This document shows, piece after piece, positions 40,186 to 49,861 of a DNA stretch of 64,000 nucleotides (within the stretch, counting starts at the first letter, position 1; each line of letters begins with the position of its first letter). The DNA is taken from the NCBI RefSeq assembly GCF_040219215.1, contig NZ_JAVJSX010000011.1:62001-126000 (forward strand), in the 5' to 3' direction. The translations under genes and the position numbers were made by a program. The notes under the pieces were generated by a model. The model searched no databases and was not told the DNA's origin. It saw only the letters and a list, made by a program, of their open reading frames with translations. This DNA comes from Thalassobaculum_A sp040219215 (GTDB lineage: Bacteria > Pseudomonadota > Alphaproteobacteria > Thalassobaculales > Thalassobaculaceae).

Positions 40186-42633
40186 ATGACCAGAAGACTT
40201 GTCGTCGTCGGGAACGGTATGGCGCCCGGCCGAGTGCTGGAAACGCTGTTCGAGGCCGGCGGGTCGGACGTCGATGTGACGATCTTCAACGCCGAACCGC
40301 GGGTCAACTACGACCGGATCATGCTGTCGCCGGTGCTGTCCGGCGAGAAGACCTACGAGGACATCGTCATCCACGACGATGCCTGGTATCGCGAGCATGG
40401 CGTCACCCTGCACAAGGGCCGCAAGGTCGTGCACATCGACCGCAAGGCCAAGCGCGTGGTCGCCGACGACGGCACCACCGCCGAGTACGACACGCTCCTG
40501 CTGGCCACTGGCTCGGGTCCGATCGTCATCCCGATCCCGGGCCACACCCTGCCAGGCGTGCTGACCTACCGCGATCTGGACGACGTCGAGGCCATGCTGG
40601 CGGCGGCAAAGACCGGCAACCGGGCGGTGGTGATCGGCGGCGGGCTGCTTGGCCTGGAGGCGGCGGCCGGACTGCAACGCCAGGGCATGACCGTCACCGT
40701 CCTGCACTTGATGCCGACCCTGATGGAGCGCCAACTCGACCCGGCGGCCGGCTACCTGCTGCAGAACGCCATTGAGGCCCGCGGCATCCAGGTCGTCACC
40801 CGCGCCAACACCCACGCCATCACCGGCGAGGACCGGGTGACCGGGGTGCGCCTGGACGACGGCACCGAGATCCCGGCCGACATCGTGGTGATGGCGGTCG
40901 GCATCCGGCCCAGCATCGACCTCGCCAAGACCGCCGGCATCGAGACCAACCGCGGCATCCTGGTCGACGACGCCATGCGCACCTCCGATCCGGACGTGCT
41001 GGCGGTCGGCGAGTGCGTCGAGCATCGCGGGGTGTGCTACGGCCTGGTGGCACCGCTTTACGAGATGGCCCGCACCATCGGCCGAAATCTGCTCGGCGGC
41101 GACGCCGAGTACCGCGGCTCGGTGACCTCGACCAAGCTGAAGGTCACCGGTTTCGACCTGTTCTCCGCCGGCGATTTCGCCGACGCCAAGGACCGCCAGG
41201 AAATCGTGCTGCGCGACGCCGCCCGCGGGGTCTACAAGCGGCTGGTCCTGAAGAACGACCGGATCATCGGGGTGGTGCTGTACGGCGACACCGGCGACGG
41301 CTCGTGGTTCTTCCAGCTTCTCAAGGACGCCACCGACATCTCCGAGATGCGCGACACCCTGATCTTCGGTCAGGGCTATGCCGGGGGCGCCCCCCTGGAC
41401 CCTACGGCGGCCGTTGCAGCCTTGTCGGATGACGCAGAGATCTGCGGCTGCAACGGCGTATGCAAATCCAAGATCGTCGGCACCATCACCGCCAAGGGCC
41501 TGAGCTCGCTCGACGGCGTCCGGGCGCACACCAAGGCGTCGTCGTCCTGCGGCTCCTGCACCGGGCTGGTCGAAAAGTTGCTGACGTTGACGCTGGGCGA
41601 CACCTACAACCCGAACGCCGTCCAGCCAATGTGCGGATGCACCGACCTCGGTCACGACGATGTGCGGCGGCTGATCGTCGCCAAGGCGCTGAAGTCGATC
41701 CCCCAGCTCATGCAGGAGCTGGAATGGAAGACCTCGTGCGGCTGCGCGAAGTGCCGGCCGGCGCTGAACTATTACCTGATCGCCACCTGGCCTGGCGAGT
41801 ACGAGGACGACAGCCAGTCGCGCTTCATCAACGAGCGGGTCCACGCCAACATCCAGCGCGACGGCACGTATTCGGTCGTGCCCCGCATGTGGGGCGGGGT
41901 GACCACGCCCCAGGAGCTGCGCGCCATCGCCGACGTCGCTAACAAGTTCGCGATCCCGACCGTCAAGGTGACCGGCGGCCAGCGCATCGACCTGCTGGGC
42001 GTGAAGAAGGAAGACCTGGTGCCGGTCTGGGCGGACCTCAACGCCGCAGGGCTGGTGTCCGGTCACGCCTACGCCAAGGGCCTGCGCACCGTGAAGACCT
42101 GTGTCGGCACCGACTGGTGCCGGTTCGGGACCCAGGACTCCACCGGCCTCGGCGTGAAGCTGGAGAAGCTGATGTGGGGGTCGTGGACCCCGCACAAGGT
42201 CAAGATGGCGGTGTCCGGCTGCCCCAGGAACTGCGCCGAGGCGACCTGCAAGGACTTCGGCGTGGTGTGCGTCGACTCAGGCTACGAGCTGCATTTCGCC
42301 GGGGCCGCCGGGATGCACGTCAAGGGCACCGAGGTGCTGTGCACGGTCGCTACCGAGGACGAGGCGATCGAGTACTGCATGGCCCTGATCCAGCTGTACC
42401 GCGAGCAGGGCCGCTACCTGGAACGTGTCTACAAATGGGCCGACCGGGTCGGGCTCGACACCGTGCGCCAGCAGATCGTCGGCGATGCGCAGCGCCGGCA
42501 CGCCCTGCACGAACGCTTCCTCCATTCCCAGCGCTTCGCCCAGTCCGACCCCTGGGCGGAACGGGTGGCCGGCAAGGACGCTCACGAATTCGCACCGATC
42601 GCAGCCATCAGCTTTCAGGAGGCCGCCGAATGA
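40186..42633 (+). CDS. nirB: Assimilatory nitrite reductase [NAD(P)H] large subunit NirB
   Basis: 815 residues, reducing nitrite to ammonium with six electrons from NAD(P)H. The FAD-binding start is LVVVGNGMAPGRVLE, the NAD(P)H motif VVIGGGLLGLEAAAGL. A BFD-type [2Fe-2S] domain begins near residue 419 (CGCNGVCKSK, SSCGSCTG). A second Cys-rich region reads SCGCAKCRPALNYYL. The sulfite/nitrite reductase half carries the [4Fe-4S]-sirohaem ligands near 639-683 (TCVGTDWCRFG and GCPRNCAE). 14 nt separate it from the ATPase gene and its stop overlaps nirD (ATGA). Sirohaem is presumably made by the cysG product of the same cluster. Confidence 0.95.
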   Translation: MTRRLVVVGNGMAPGRVLETLFEAGGSDVDVTIFNAEPRVNYDRIMLSPVLSGEKTYEDIVIHDDAWYREHGVTLHKGRKVVHIDRKAKRVVADDGTTAEYDTLLLATGSGPIVIPIPGHTLPGVLTYRDLDDVEAMLAAAKTGNRAVVIGGGLLGLEAAAGLQRQGMTVTVLHLMPTLMERQLDPAAGYLLQNAIEARGIQVVTRANTHAITGEDRVTGVRLDDGTEIPADIVVMAVGIRPSIDLAKTAGIETNRGILVDDAMRTSDPDVLAVGECVEHRGVCYGLVAPLYEMARTIGRNLLGGDAEYRGSVTSTKLKVTGFDLFSAGDFADAKDRQEIVLRDAARGVYKRLVLKNDRIIGVVLYGDTGDGSWFFQLLKDATDISEMRDTLIFGQGYAGGAPLDPTAAVAALSDDAEICGCNGVCKSKIVGTITAKGLSSLDGVRAHTKASSSCGSCTGLVEKLLTLTLGDTYNPNAVQPMCGCTDLGHDDVRRLIVAKALKSIPQLMQELEWKTSCGCAKCRPALNYYLIATWPGEYEDDSQSRFINERVHANIQRDGTYSVVPRMWGGVTTPQELRAIADVANKFAIPTVKVTGGQRIDLLGVKKEDLVPVWADLNAAGLVSGHAYAKGLRTVKTCVGTDWCRFGTQDSTGLGVKLEKLMWGSWTPHKVKMAVSGCPRNCAEATCKDFGVVCVDSGYELHFAGAAGMHVKGTEVLCTVATEDEAIEYCMALIQLYREQGRYLERVYKWADRVGLDTVRQQIVGDAQRRHALHERFLHSQRFAQSDPWAERVAGKDAHEFAPIAAISFQEAAE

Positions 42634-42977
42634 CAGCACCACTGCAGCTCCGCTGGGTCGACGTGGGGTCCATTGCCGACATCCCGCGCCGCGGTGCCCG
42701 GCAGATCGTCACCCCGAACGGACCAATCGCAGTGTTCCGGACTCATGACGACATGGTGTTCGCGATCGATGACCGCTGCCCGCACAAGGGCGGCCCGCTC
42801 AGCCAGGGCATCGTCCACGGATCGGCCGTGACCTGTCCCCTGCACAACTGGGTGATCGACTTGCAGACCGGCGCCGCCCAGGGCGCCGACGAAGGCTGCG
42901 CCCGGACCCGCCCGGTCCGGACTGAGGAGGATCGCGTGCTGCTCGGCCTGGCGGTTGCCGCCGAACAGGCCGCGTAG
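42630..42977 (+). CDS. nirD: Nitrite reductase small subunit NirD
   Basis: 115 residues, a Rieske-like protein with all four [2Fe-2S] ligands: Cys50/His52 in DRCPHKGG and Cys69/His72 in VTCPLHNWVID. Many NirD proteins have lost some of these. It partners NirB. ATG overlaps the nirB stop and has CAGGAGG upstream. The frame is open far leftwards, but that part is nirB. Confidence 0.93.
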   Translation: MTAPLQLRWVDVGSIADIPRRGARQIVTPNGPIAVFRTHDDMVFAIDDRCPHKGGPLSQGIVHGSAVTCPLHNWVIDLQTGAAQGADEGCARTRPVRTEEDRVLLGLAVAAEQAA

Positions 42978-42987
42978 GGAGGCCCGG

Positions 42988-45702
42988 GTGGGGAGGAACG
43001 CCGACACCGGGACGGATGGTCCAAACAAGAGCGAGTGCCGGGTACGCACCACCTGCCCGTATTGCGGCGTCGGGTGCGGCGTGACGGCAACGACCGATGC
43101 CTCCGGGTCGGTCGTCATCGCCGGAGACGCGGACCATCCGTCGAACTTCGGGCGCCTCTGTTCCAAGGGAGCCGCCCTGGCAGAGACGCTGGACCTCGAC
43201 GGCCGGCTGCTGCGGCCCTGGATCGGCGGACGCGCCGCCGACTGGGACACCGCCCTCGACTTGGTGGCCGGCCGGTTTGCCCGGACCATCGCCGAGCACG
43301 GACCGGATTCCGTGGCGTTCTACGTCTCCGGCCAGTTTCTGACCGAGGACTACTATGTTGCCAACAAGCTGATGAAGGGGTTCATCGGCTCGGCCAACAT
43401 CGACACCAATTCGCGGCTGTGCATGGCGTCGACCGTTGCCGGCCACCGCCGCGCCTTCGGCAGCGACACCGTTCCCGGCTGCTACACCGATCTGGAGCAG
43501 GCCGATCTGGTGGTGCTGGTCGGCTCCAACCTTGCCTGGTGCCATCCGGTGCTGTTCCAGCGTCTGGCGTCAGCCCGGGCGGCCCGTCCGGAGATGCGGC
43601 TGGTGGTGATCGACCCCCGGCGCACCGCCACTGCCGACGCTGCCGACCTGCACCTGGCGATCCAGGCGGACGGCGATACCGCGCTGTTCAACGGCCTGCT
43701 CGCCCATCTGGCCGACACCGACGCCATCGACCGGGCGTTCGTCGAAGCCCGCACCGAGAATTTCGACGCGGCGCTGGCCGCCGCCCGAGCGCTCGATCCA
43801 GGTGCCATCGCCGACGCCACCGGCCTCGACCCGGCGCAGGTCGCGGCGTTCTACGGCATGTTCCGGAACACCCCGCGGGTTGTTACCGTGTTCAGCCAGG
43901 GCGTGAACCAGTCGGCCGGCGGCACCGACAAGGTCAACGCCATCCTGAACTGCCACTTGGCGACCGGCCGGATCGGCAGGCCGGGCATGGGGCCGTTCTC
44001 GGTCACCGGGCAGCCGAACGCCATGGGCGGGCGCGAGGTCGGCGGGCTCGCCAACCAACTTGCCGGCCACATGGACATCGAGAGCGAAGCGGACCGCGAG
44101 CGGGTCCAGCGATTCTGGAACGCCCCGCGGATGGCCACGGCCGGCGGGCTGAAGGCGGTCGAGCTGTTCCAGGCGGTCGCCGACGGCCGGGTCAAGGCAA
44201 TCTGGATCCTGTGCACCAACCCGGTCGACAGTCTGCCGGACGCCGACCAGGTCGCCGCCGCGCTGAAGGCCTGCCCGTTCGTGGTGGTGTCCGACGTGGT
44301 CGCCGATACCGACACCACCCGTCTTGCCGACGTGCTGCTGCCGGCCACCGCCTGGGGCGAGAAGGACGGCACCGTCACCAATTCCGAGCGCCGGATCTCG
44401 CGCCAGCGGGCGTTCCGAGCGGCGCCGGGTGAGACCCGGCCGGACTGGTGGGCGTTGTGCGAGGTCGCACGCCGGATGGGCTTCGGCGACGCCTTCACTT
44501 ACCGCAACGCCGCCGAGATCTTCCGCGAGCACGCCGCCCTGTCGGCGCTCGGCAACGACGGCGCCCGCGACTTCGACATCGGCGGTCTCGCCGGCCTGTC
44601 CGACGCCGACTACGACACCCTCGCCCCGATCCAGTGGCCGGTGCGTGATGCCGCCCAAGGGGAACCAACTGATCGCCGGTTCTTCGCCGACGGCCGGTTC
44701 TACACCCCCTCCGGCCGCGCCCGCTTCATTGCCGTCGCCGCTCCGATCCGGCAGCCGGTCGCCGACGGCATGTTCGTCCTGAACACCGGACGGATCCGCG
44801 ACCACTGGCACACCCTGACCCGCACCGGCCTGTCGCCCCGCCTGTCGGCACATCTGGCGGAACCGTTCGCCGAGATCAATCCGGCCGATGCCCGTCGCCT
44901 CGGCGTCAGCGACGCCGGCCTGGTGCGGATTGCGAGCGACCACCGGTCGATCCTGGTGCGCGCGCTGGTGACCGACCGGCAACAGCCCGGCTCGGTGTTC
45001 GTGCCGATGCACTGGACCGATCGGTTCGCCGCCGCCGCCCGGGTCGACACGCTGGTCCCCGGCGCCATCGATCCGGTATCCGGACAGCCGGCATCGAAGT
45101 CGGCGCGGGTGCGGGTCGATCCCTACGCCGCTGCCTGGTACGGATTCGCGGTGCTGGCAGACAGGCCGAAGGCGGTCGACGCCTCGTACTGGGCGCTGGC
45201 CCGGGCCAAGACCGGCTGGAAACTGGAGATCGCCGACCACGCACCGGTGTCGAACTGGGCAGCGTGGGCACGGACCCTGATCGGCGTGGCGGAAGGCGAC
45301 CCGACCATCGAAGTGCTTTCCTACCGCGACGCCCAGGCGGGCATCCATCGGTTCGCGGCGTTCCGCGGCGAGCGGATGCTGGGCGCCCTGTTCGCGGCAC
45401 GCGAACCGGTGGCCGTTTCGAGGCAGTGGGCGGCGGAAAGCCTGGGTCTGGACCTCGCCGAACCGAGGCTACGCTACGCCATCCTGGCCGGCCGGGCCGG
45501 CGGCGGCCGGCCGGATCCAGGCGCTATCGTGTGCTCGTGCTTCGAGATCGGCGTCAATCGGATCACCGAGTCGGTCATCGGCCAGGGCTGTGCGTCGGTC
45601 ACCGCGGTCGGCGCCGCCACCACCGCCGGCACCAACTGCGGCTCCTGCCGCTCCGAGATCCAGAGGATCATCGACCATGCGCGGATCGAGAAAGCCAGCT
45701 GA
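42988..45702 (+). CDS. nasA: Assimilatory nitrate reductase catalytic subunit NasA (Mo-bisMGD, [4Fe-4S], BFD domain)
   Basis: 904 residues from the GTG at 42988, which has GGGAGG 6 nt upstream; the frame stays open to 42955 without a better start. The N-terminal [4Fe-4S] ligands are Cys23, Cys26, Cys30 and Cys58 (CPYCGVGC, GRLCSKG). Molybdopterin-oxidoreductase blocks include DTNSRLCMAS, VLVGSNLAWCHPV, IDPRRTATADAADLH, GRPGMGPFSVTGQPNAMGGR and PATAWGEKDGTVTNSERR. The molybdopterin dinucleotide-binding domain includes HWHTLTRTGLSPRL. A C-terminal BFD-like [2Fe-2S] domain (CSCFEIGVNR, TNCGSCRSEI) is the usual electron entry of NasA. Cytoplasmic, no Tat signal. The end overlaps cysG by 26 nt. 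Confidence 0.94.
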   Translation: MGRNADTGTDGPNKSECRVRTTCPYCGVGCGVTATTDASGSVVIAGDADHPSNFGRLCSKGAALAETLDLDGRLLRPWIGGRAADWDTALDLVAGRFARTIAEHGPDSVAFYVSGQFLTEDYYVANKLMKGFIGSANIDTNSRLCMASTVAGHRRAFGSDTVPGCYTDLEQADLVVLVGSNLAWCHPVLFQRLASARAARPEMRLVVIDPRRTATADAADLHLAIQADGDTALFNGLLAHLADTDAIDRAFVEARTENFDAALAAARALDPGAIADATGLDPAQVAAFYGMFRNTPRVVTVFSQGVNQSAGGTDKVNAILNCHLATGRIGRPGMGPFSVTGQPNAMGGREVGGLANQLAGHMDIESEADRERVQRFWNAPRMATAGGLKAVELFQAVADGRVKAIWILCTNPVDSLPDADQVAAALKACPFVVVSDVVADTDTTRLADVLLPATAWGEKDGTVTNSERRISRQRAFRAAPGETRPDWWALCEVARRMGFGDAFTYRNAAEIFREHAALSALGNDGARDFDIGGLAGLSDADYDTLAPIQWPVRDAAQGEPTDRRFFADGRFYTPSGRARFIAVAAPIRQPVADGMFVLNTGRIRDHWHTLTRTGLSPRLSAHLAEPFAEINPADARRLGVSDAGLVRIASDHRSILVRALVTDRQQPGSVFVPMHWTDRFAAAARVDTLVPGAIDPVSGQPASKSARVRVDPYAAAWYGFAVLADRPKAVDASYWALARAKTGWKLEIADHAPVSNWAAWARTLIGVAEGDPTIEVLSYRDAQAGIHRFAAFRGERMLGALFAAREPVAVSRQWAAESLGLDLAEPRLRYAILAGRAGGGRPDPGAIVCSCFEIGVNRITESVIGQGCASVTAVGAATTAGTNCGSCRSEIQRIIDHARIEKAS

Positions 45703-47182
45703 CGCCTGCAGCGCGCGGCTCGGGCGCCTCGCTCTGCTGCCGCTGTTCGTTGACCTCAACGGCAAGCCGGTGCTGGTCGCCGGCAACTCCGCCGCTGCCG
45801 CTTGGAAGGCGGAGTTGCTCGCCGCCGCCGGTGCGACCGTGCTGGTCACCGCACCCGATCCCGGTCCGGAACTAGCCATCCTGCTGGCCGACGGCGCCGC
45901 CTCGGGCCGGCTGGTCCACCGGCCCCGTGCCTGGACACCGGCCGACCTGAACGGCATGGCCATCGCGATTGCCGACGCCGCTGACGAAACCTCGGCCCAA
46001 TCCTTCTCCGACGCCGCCCGCGCCGTCGGCGTGCCCTGCAACGTCATCGACCGTCCGGCCTTCGGCACCGTGCAGTTCGGCTCGATCGTCAATCGCTCCC
46101 CCGTGGTGGTCGGCATCGCCACCAGCGGTGCGGCGCCAATCCTGGCCCAGGCGATCCGGCGGCGGATCGAGACTCTTCTGCCTCCAGCCCTCTCCGACTG
46201 GGCGGCGCTGGCCGCCCGGTTGCGCGACCGGGTCCAGGTCCGTCTCCCGGCCGGCCCGGCGCGCCGGGCGTTTTGGGAGGCCCTGGCCGAGCGTGCCTTC
46301 GGGCCCGCCCCAACCGACCAGGACGAGGAGCGCTTCGACGCCCTGCTGGCCCACGGTGCCCCCCGCGGCGGACGGGTCACCCTGGTCGGGGCCGGGCCGG
46401 GTGATTCCGGCCTGCTGACCCTGAACGCGGTGCGCGCGTTGCAGTCGGCCGACGTCATCCTGTTCGACGCGCTGGTGTCCGACGAGGTACTGGAACTGGC
46501 CCGCCGCGAGGCGCGGCGTATGCTGGTCGGCAAGCGCGGCGGACGCCAGTCCTGCCGTCAGGAGGAGATCAACGACCTGATGGTCAAGCTGGCTCGCCAG
46601 GGCAAGCATGTGGTTCGCCTGAAGGCCGGCGACCCGATGGTGTTCGGCCGGGCCGGCGAGGAGCTGGCGCAGCTTGCCTCCGCCGGCATCCCGGCAACCG
46701 TCATTCCCGGCATCACCGCGGCCAGCGCCATGGCCGCATCGCTCGGCGTCTCGCTGACCCACCGCGACTCCGCCAGGGCCGTGCGGTTCGTCACCGGCCA
46801 TTCCAGTCAGGGCGGGCTGCCCGACGACCTCGACTGGGACCGGATCGCCGAACCGGCGACCACCACAGTGTTCTACATGGGCGGGCAGACCGCAGGCGCG
46901 ATCCGCGACAAACTGCTGGACGCCGGCATGCCAGCCGGCACCCCGGCAGTGGTCGTGGGCTCGGTTTCCCGGCCGGATGAGCGCCGATGGATCGGGACGG
47001 TCGGGTGTCTGCCGGATGGCGTCTCCACCCTCGACCCGGAACAGCCGGTCCTGATCGGTGTCGGCAAGGTCTGGGACGATGCCGGCCGGTCTATCAGCAC
47101 CTGCCCAAGCCAGTTGCCCATGCCTGGACGCTCGACCGGGACGACGCGCGCCGGTCAGTTGGCGGACCGGATGGCTCTCTGA
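45677..47182 (+). CDS. cysG: Multifunctional sirohaem synthase CysG with altered NAD motif
   Basis: 501 residues. The N-terminal part (about 20-175) matches the precorrin-2 dehydrogenase/ferrochelatase domain: LPLFVDLNGKPVLVAGN, NVIDRPAFGTVQFGSIVNRS, GIATSGAAPILAQAIRR. The C-terminal part (about 240-490) is uroporphyrinogen-III methyltransferase: VTLVGAGPGDSGLLTL, DALVSDEVL, GKRGGRQSCRQEEIN, RLKAGDPMVFGRAGEE, PGITAASAMAASLGVSLTHR, TTVFYMGG. Where CysG normally has GGGxVAxRK for NAD, this protein reads AGNSAAAAWK, and the following AT-D-D motif is degenerate (IADAADE). The dehydrogenase step may therefore be impaired or supplied elsewhere. Start at the ATG at 45677 inside the nasA end. About 40 residues after the methyltransferase are unrelated. 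Confidence 0.9.
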   Translation: MRGSRKPADACSARLGRLALLPLFVDLNGKPVLVAGNSAAAAWKAELLAAAGATVLVTAPDPGPELAILLADGAASGRLVHRPRAWTPADLNGMAIAIADAADETSAQSFSDAARAVGVPCNVIDRPAFGTVQFGSIVNRSPVVVGIATSGAAPILAQAIRRRIETLLPPALSDWAALAARLRDRVQVRLPAGPARRAFWEALAERAFGPAPTDQDEERFDALLAHGAPRGGRVTLVGAGPGDSGLLTLNAVRALQSADVILFDALVSDEVLELARREARRMLVGKRGGRQSCRQEEINDLMVKLARQGKHVVRLKAGDPMVFGRAGEELAQLASAGIPATVIPGITAASAMAASLGVSLTHRDSARAVRFVTGHSSQGGLPDDLDWDRIAEPATTTVFYMGGQTAGAIRDKLLDAGMPAGTPAVVVGSVSRPDERRWIGTVGCLPDGVSTLDPEQPVLIGVGKVWDDAGRSISTCPSQLPMPGRSTGTTRAGQLADRMAL

Positions 47183-47429
47183 ACTTCAGGGTCCGCGATG
47201 TCCGCTTCCGGCGGGCTACCCACCCCGGAACGACAGTACCTTCCGCCTGCCAAGGGAAGTTCAAATATCACGTCGAGTCTGGCTGCCGGACAGCCCTTGG
47301 CATGACCGTATCCGCCGACACCCGGTTACCCCCAGTCGCGTAAAGGGTGACTCCGGCCATAGGGTGTTGCTAGCATTTGCTGTCGATCGAAGCACTCCAC
47401 GCTCAATCAATCAGAAACGGGAGGTAGAG

Positions 47430-48479
47430 ATGCGATCAAGCAAGTTTATTGGTGTGGCTACGGCTGTTGCGGCTGCTCTGTTGCTGTCGGCACCGGTTGG
47501 TGCGACGGGCGTGAATGACGATCCGTTGAAAGAGAAATGGGCGCCCGGTCCTTGGGGCCCGGACGACAAGGCGGGCGCGGTCAATCGAACAACCCCTGAA
47601 ATGGTCTTGAAGGCCGTCGGCCTGGTCAAACAAGGCAAGACTGCAACCCTTGGAAAAGTCTATGCCGGCGACGCTCCGGCCTTCGGGTCCCGCGGCTGGC
47701 GGATGACCATCCCCGGCCTTCCGACCGGCGGACCGTTCGGCGATCACCAGTTGGTCTACAACGATGAGTATCTGGCAACCGAGATCGGGCAGATCGGGAC
47801 CCAGTTCGACGGTCCCGGCCACATCGGAACGATCACGTCCGAAGGCATGTTCTTCTACAACGGCCGCATTCTGAACCAGAGCGGTGCCGACGCCTACGGC
47901 ATGGGACCGCTGGGTGTGGAGCACGTCGCCGAGAAGGGCTATGTCTGCCGCGGCGTGCTGCTGGATGCGGTCGCGCTGCGCGGCGGTCAGTTGCCGATCC
48001 CGGCCGGCAAGGGCGATCCAGGGATCATCACCGACGCCGATGTGGAGGCGATGGTGAAGAACCAGGGAATTGCACCGATCGGTGAAGGCGACTGCGTGTT
48101 CCTTCATACCGGGCACGGCAATATCTGGCACCCCAAGGACTGGGACAAGTTTGACGCCGCCGAGAAGTCCAAGCGGGTTGCCAGTTTCAACGCCGGCGAG
48201 CCGGGCTTCGGGATCTCGGCGTGCGAGTACCTTGCCGAGCGCAAGATCATACTGACCGGCGCGGATACCTGGGCGGTCGAGGCGGTTCCGGGCGAGAACG
48301 CCGACAAGCCGTTCGAATGCCACCTGCAGATGCAGACCCGGCGCGGCATCTGGAATCTGGAGAACATGGACCTGACCCAGTTGGTCGCCGACAAGGCCTA
48401 CGAGTTCCTGTTCGTCTGGTCGCCGCTGAAGATGAAGGGTGCGACCGGTTCGCCCGGAAATCCCGTCGCCCTCTACTGA
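47430..48479 (+). CDS. Secreted cyclase-family protein (PF04199, kynurenine-formamidase-like)
   Basis: 349 residues with a signal peptide (MRSSKFIGVATAVAAALLLS ... VGATG). ATG has GGGAGG 5 nt upstream. The metal-binding motif of the cyclase family is present as IGTQFDGPGHIG (usual HxGTHxDxPxH; Gln replaces the second His, as in many bacterial homologues), with CRGVLLDAVA, EGDCVFLHTGHGNIW and FGISACEYLAERKI further on. Family members hydrolyse N-formylkynurenine or cyclic amides/imides. A periplasmic location makes tryptophan degradation unlikely, so no substrate is proposed. The 247-nt gap upstream shows no clear promoter. Confidence 0.85.
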   Translation: MRSSKFIGVATAVAAALLLSAPVGATGVNDDPLKEKWAPGPWGPDDKAGAVNRTTPEMVLKAVGLVKQGKTATLGKVYAGDAPAFGSRGWRMTIPGLPTGGPFGDHQLVYNDEYLATEIGQIGTQFDGPGHIGTITSEGMFFYNGRILNQSGADAYGMGPLGVEHVAEKGYVCRGVLLDAVALRGGQLPIPAGKGDPGIITDADVEAMVKNQGIAPIGEGDCVFLHTGHGNIWHPKDWDKFDAAEKSKRVASFNAGEPGFGISACEYLAERKIILTGADTWAVEAVPGENADKPFECHLQMQTRRGIWNLENMDLTQLVADKAYEFLFVWSPLKMKGATGSPGNPVALY

Positions 48480-48805
48480 GGCGCGCCAATCGATAAGCCA
48501 CGAGGTTCGGGAGCCGGCGCGACCGCGGCTCCCGAACTGTCGTTAGGCGTTGCAGTGCCGATCGGTCCCTGAGCGGCCCTCGGCCTGGTGAGGTGAACCG
48601 GCGCCGGTGGCGTCCGCGCCTGACGTCCACCCATTCGCAGGCCGGATACCAAGATCCGTATCATCGTCCCGGGCGAATTGCTGCATTCTGGTTCCAGCGG
48701 GTGTTTGCGTGGCAACCTGCGTCCCATCTATCGCGTCGGACCATCCGCAACCGGGCCCCCAGGCTCCTCTTGCGATCATGCACTATCAGGAACGGAAACG
48801 ATTAC
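48480..48805. other. Intergenic region (326 nt)
   Basis: Contains the strong hairpin at 48505-48537 after the cyclase gene. The rest (48540-48805) should hold the promoter of the YghU-like gene; open frames running through it show no family resemblance. Confidence 0.5.
48505..48537 (+). terminator. Strong hairpin after cyclase gene
   Basis: GTTCGGGAGCCG / CGGCTCCCGAAC, a perfect 12-bp stem with a 9-nt loop, 25 nt after the stop, followed by TGTCGTT. Likely transcription end for the unit. Confidence 0.65.
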
Positions 48806-49681
48806 ATGAGCAACGCATCCGACTACACGCCGCCGAGCGTCTGGAAGTGGAACAAGGAGAACGGCGGACGGTTCGCCAACATCAACCGTCCGATCGCCGG
48901 GCCGACGCACGACAAAGAACTGCCGGTCGGCAAGCACCCCCTGCAGCTCTATTCCCTGGCGACGCCGAATGGAGTCAAGGTCACGATCATGCTCGAAGAA
49001 CTGCTCGCCGCCGGGCACAGTGGGGCGGAATATGATGCCTGGCTGATCAAGATCGGGGACGGGGATCAGTTCGGCAGCGGCTTCGTCGGGGTCAACCCGA
49101 ATTCCAAGATCCCGGCACTGATGGACCACAGCACACCGAAGCCGACCAGGGTGTTCGAGTCCGGCGCCATCCTGCTCTATCTCGCCGAGAAGTTCGGCGC
49201 CTTCCTGCCCAAGGATCCGGCCAAGCGGACCGAAGCCCTGAACTGGCTGTTCTGGCAGATGGGCAGTGCGCCTTATCTCGGCGGCGGATTCGGCCATTTC
49301 TATGCCTACGCACCGTTCAAGATCGAATACGCCATCGACCGTTTCGCCATGGAGGTGAAGCGCCAGCTGGACGTTCTGGACCGGCATCTGGCGGACAACG
49401 AGTACATGGCGGGCGAGGAATACTCGATCGCCGACATGGCGATCTGGCCCTGGTACGGCAATCTCACGCTGCCCGGTGCGATCTACAACGATTCAGCCAC
49501 GTTCCTGGAAGCGCACACCTACACCAACGTCGTCCGCTGGCAGAAGCAGATTGCGACACGCGATCCCGTCAAACGCGGGCGCATCGTCAACCGGCGGACC
49601 GGAGAGTTGGAGGAGCAGCTTCACGAACGCCACGACGCGAGCGACTTCGACACCAAGACCCAGGACAAGCTGGCCGGCTAG
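48806..49681 (+). CDS. Glutathione S-transferase-family protein, YghU-like
   Basis: 291 residues. The family is recognised by the N-terminal extension YTPPSVWKWNKENGGRFANI (NRPIAGPTHDKELPVG next) before the thioredoxin-like domain: LQLYSLATPNGVKVTIMLEE, FVGVNPNSKIPAL, VFESGAILLYLAEKFG. The helical domain includes LFWQMGSAPYLGGGFGHF and YSIADMAIWPWYG. YghU-type proteins bind two glutathiones and act as disulfide reductases or peroxidases. The ribosome site is weak (AGGAACGGA). A stand-alone unit bounded by hairpins on both sides. Confidence 0.88.
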   Translation: MSNASDYTPPSVWKWNKENGGRFANINRPIAGPTHDKELPVGKHPLQLYSLATPNGVKVTIMLEELLAAGHSGAEYDAWLIKIGDGDQFGSGFVGVNPNSKIPALMDHSTPKPTRVFESGAILLYLAEKFGAFLPKDPAKRTEALNWLFWQMGSAPYLGGGFGHFYAYAPFKIEYAIDRFAMEVKRQLDVLDRHLADNEYMAGEEYSIADMAIWPWYGNLTLPGAIYNDSATFLEAHTYTNVVRWQKQIATRDPVKRGRIVNRRTGELEEQLHERHDASDFDTKTQDKLAG

Positions 49682-49688
49682 AGGCCGG

Positions 49689-49722
49689 GGCGGCGGGAGG
49701 CCGGCATCGGCTGCCCGCCGCC
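49689..49722 (+). terminator. GC-rich hairpin after YghU-like gene
   Basis: GGCGGCGGG / CCCGCCGCC, 9-bp stem with a further GCCG/CGGC pairing inside, 8 nt after the stop. No U tract. Confidence 0.5.
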
Positions 49723-49861
49723 AGTCTGCCGGCATCCGGCTCGGGTGCCCCTGCATGCTTGACGTGGCGGCAGTCGTACACAGCCATAGCCGAAGCCCGG
49801 ATCGCTGGGTAGCTTGCGCGGTCGACCGCCCTACCCGGCAACCTCCACGGACCTTGCACCG

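Noticed and set aside
41400..41760. Possible internal BFD ferredoxin gene within nirB
   Set aside because: The Cys-rich segment is the normal BFD-like domain of NirB, in frame with both flanking domains.
40096..42195. 699-codon minus-strand frame opposite nirB
   Set aside because: Mirror frame; the sense strand encodes every NirB motif.
43570..45348. 592-codon minus-strand frame opposite nasA
   Set aside because: Mirror frame without domain features; nasA is complete on the other strand.
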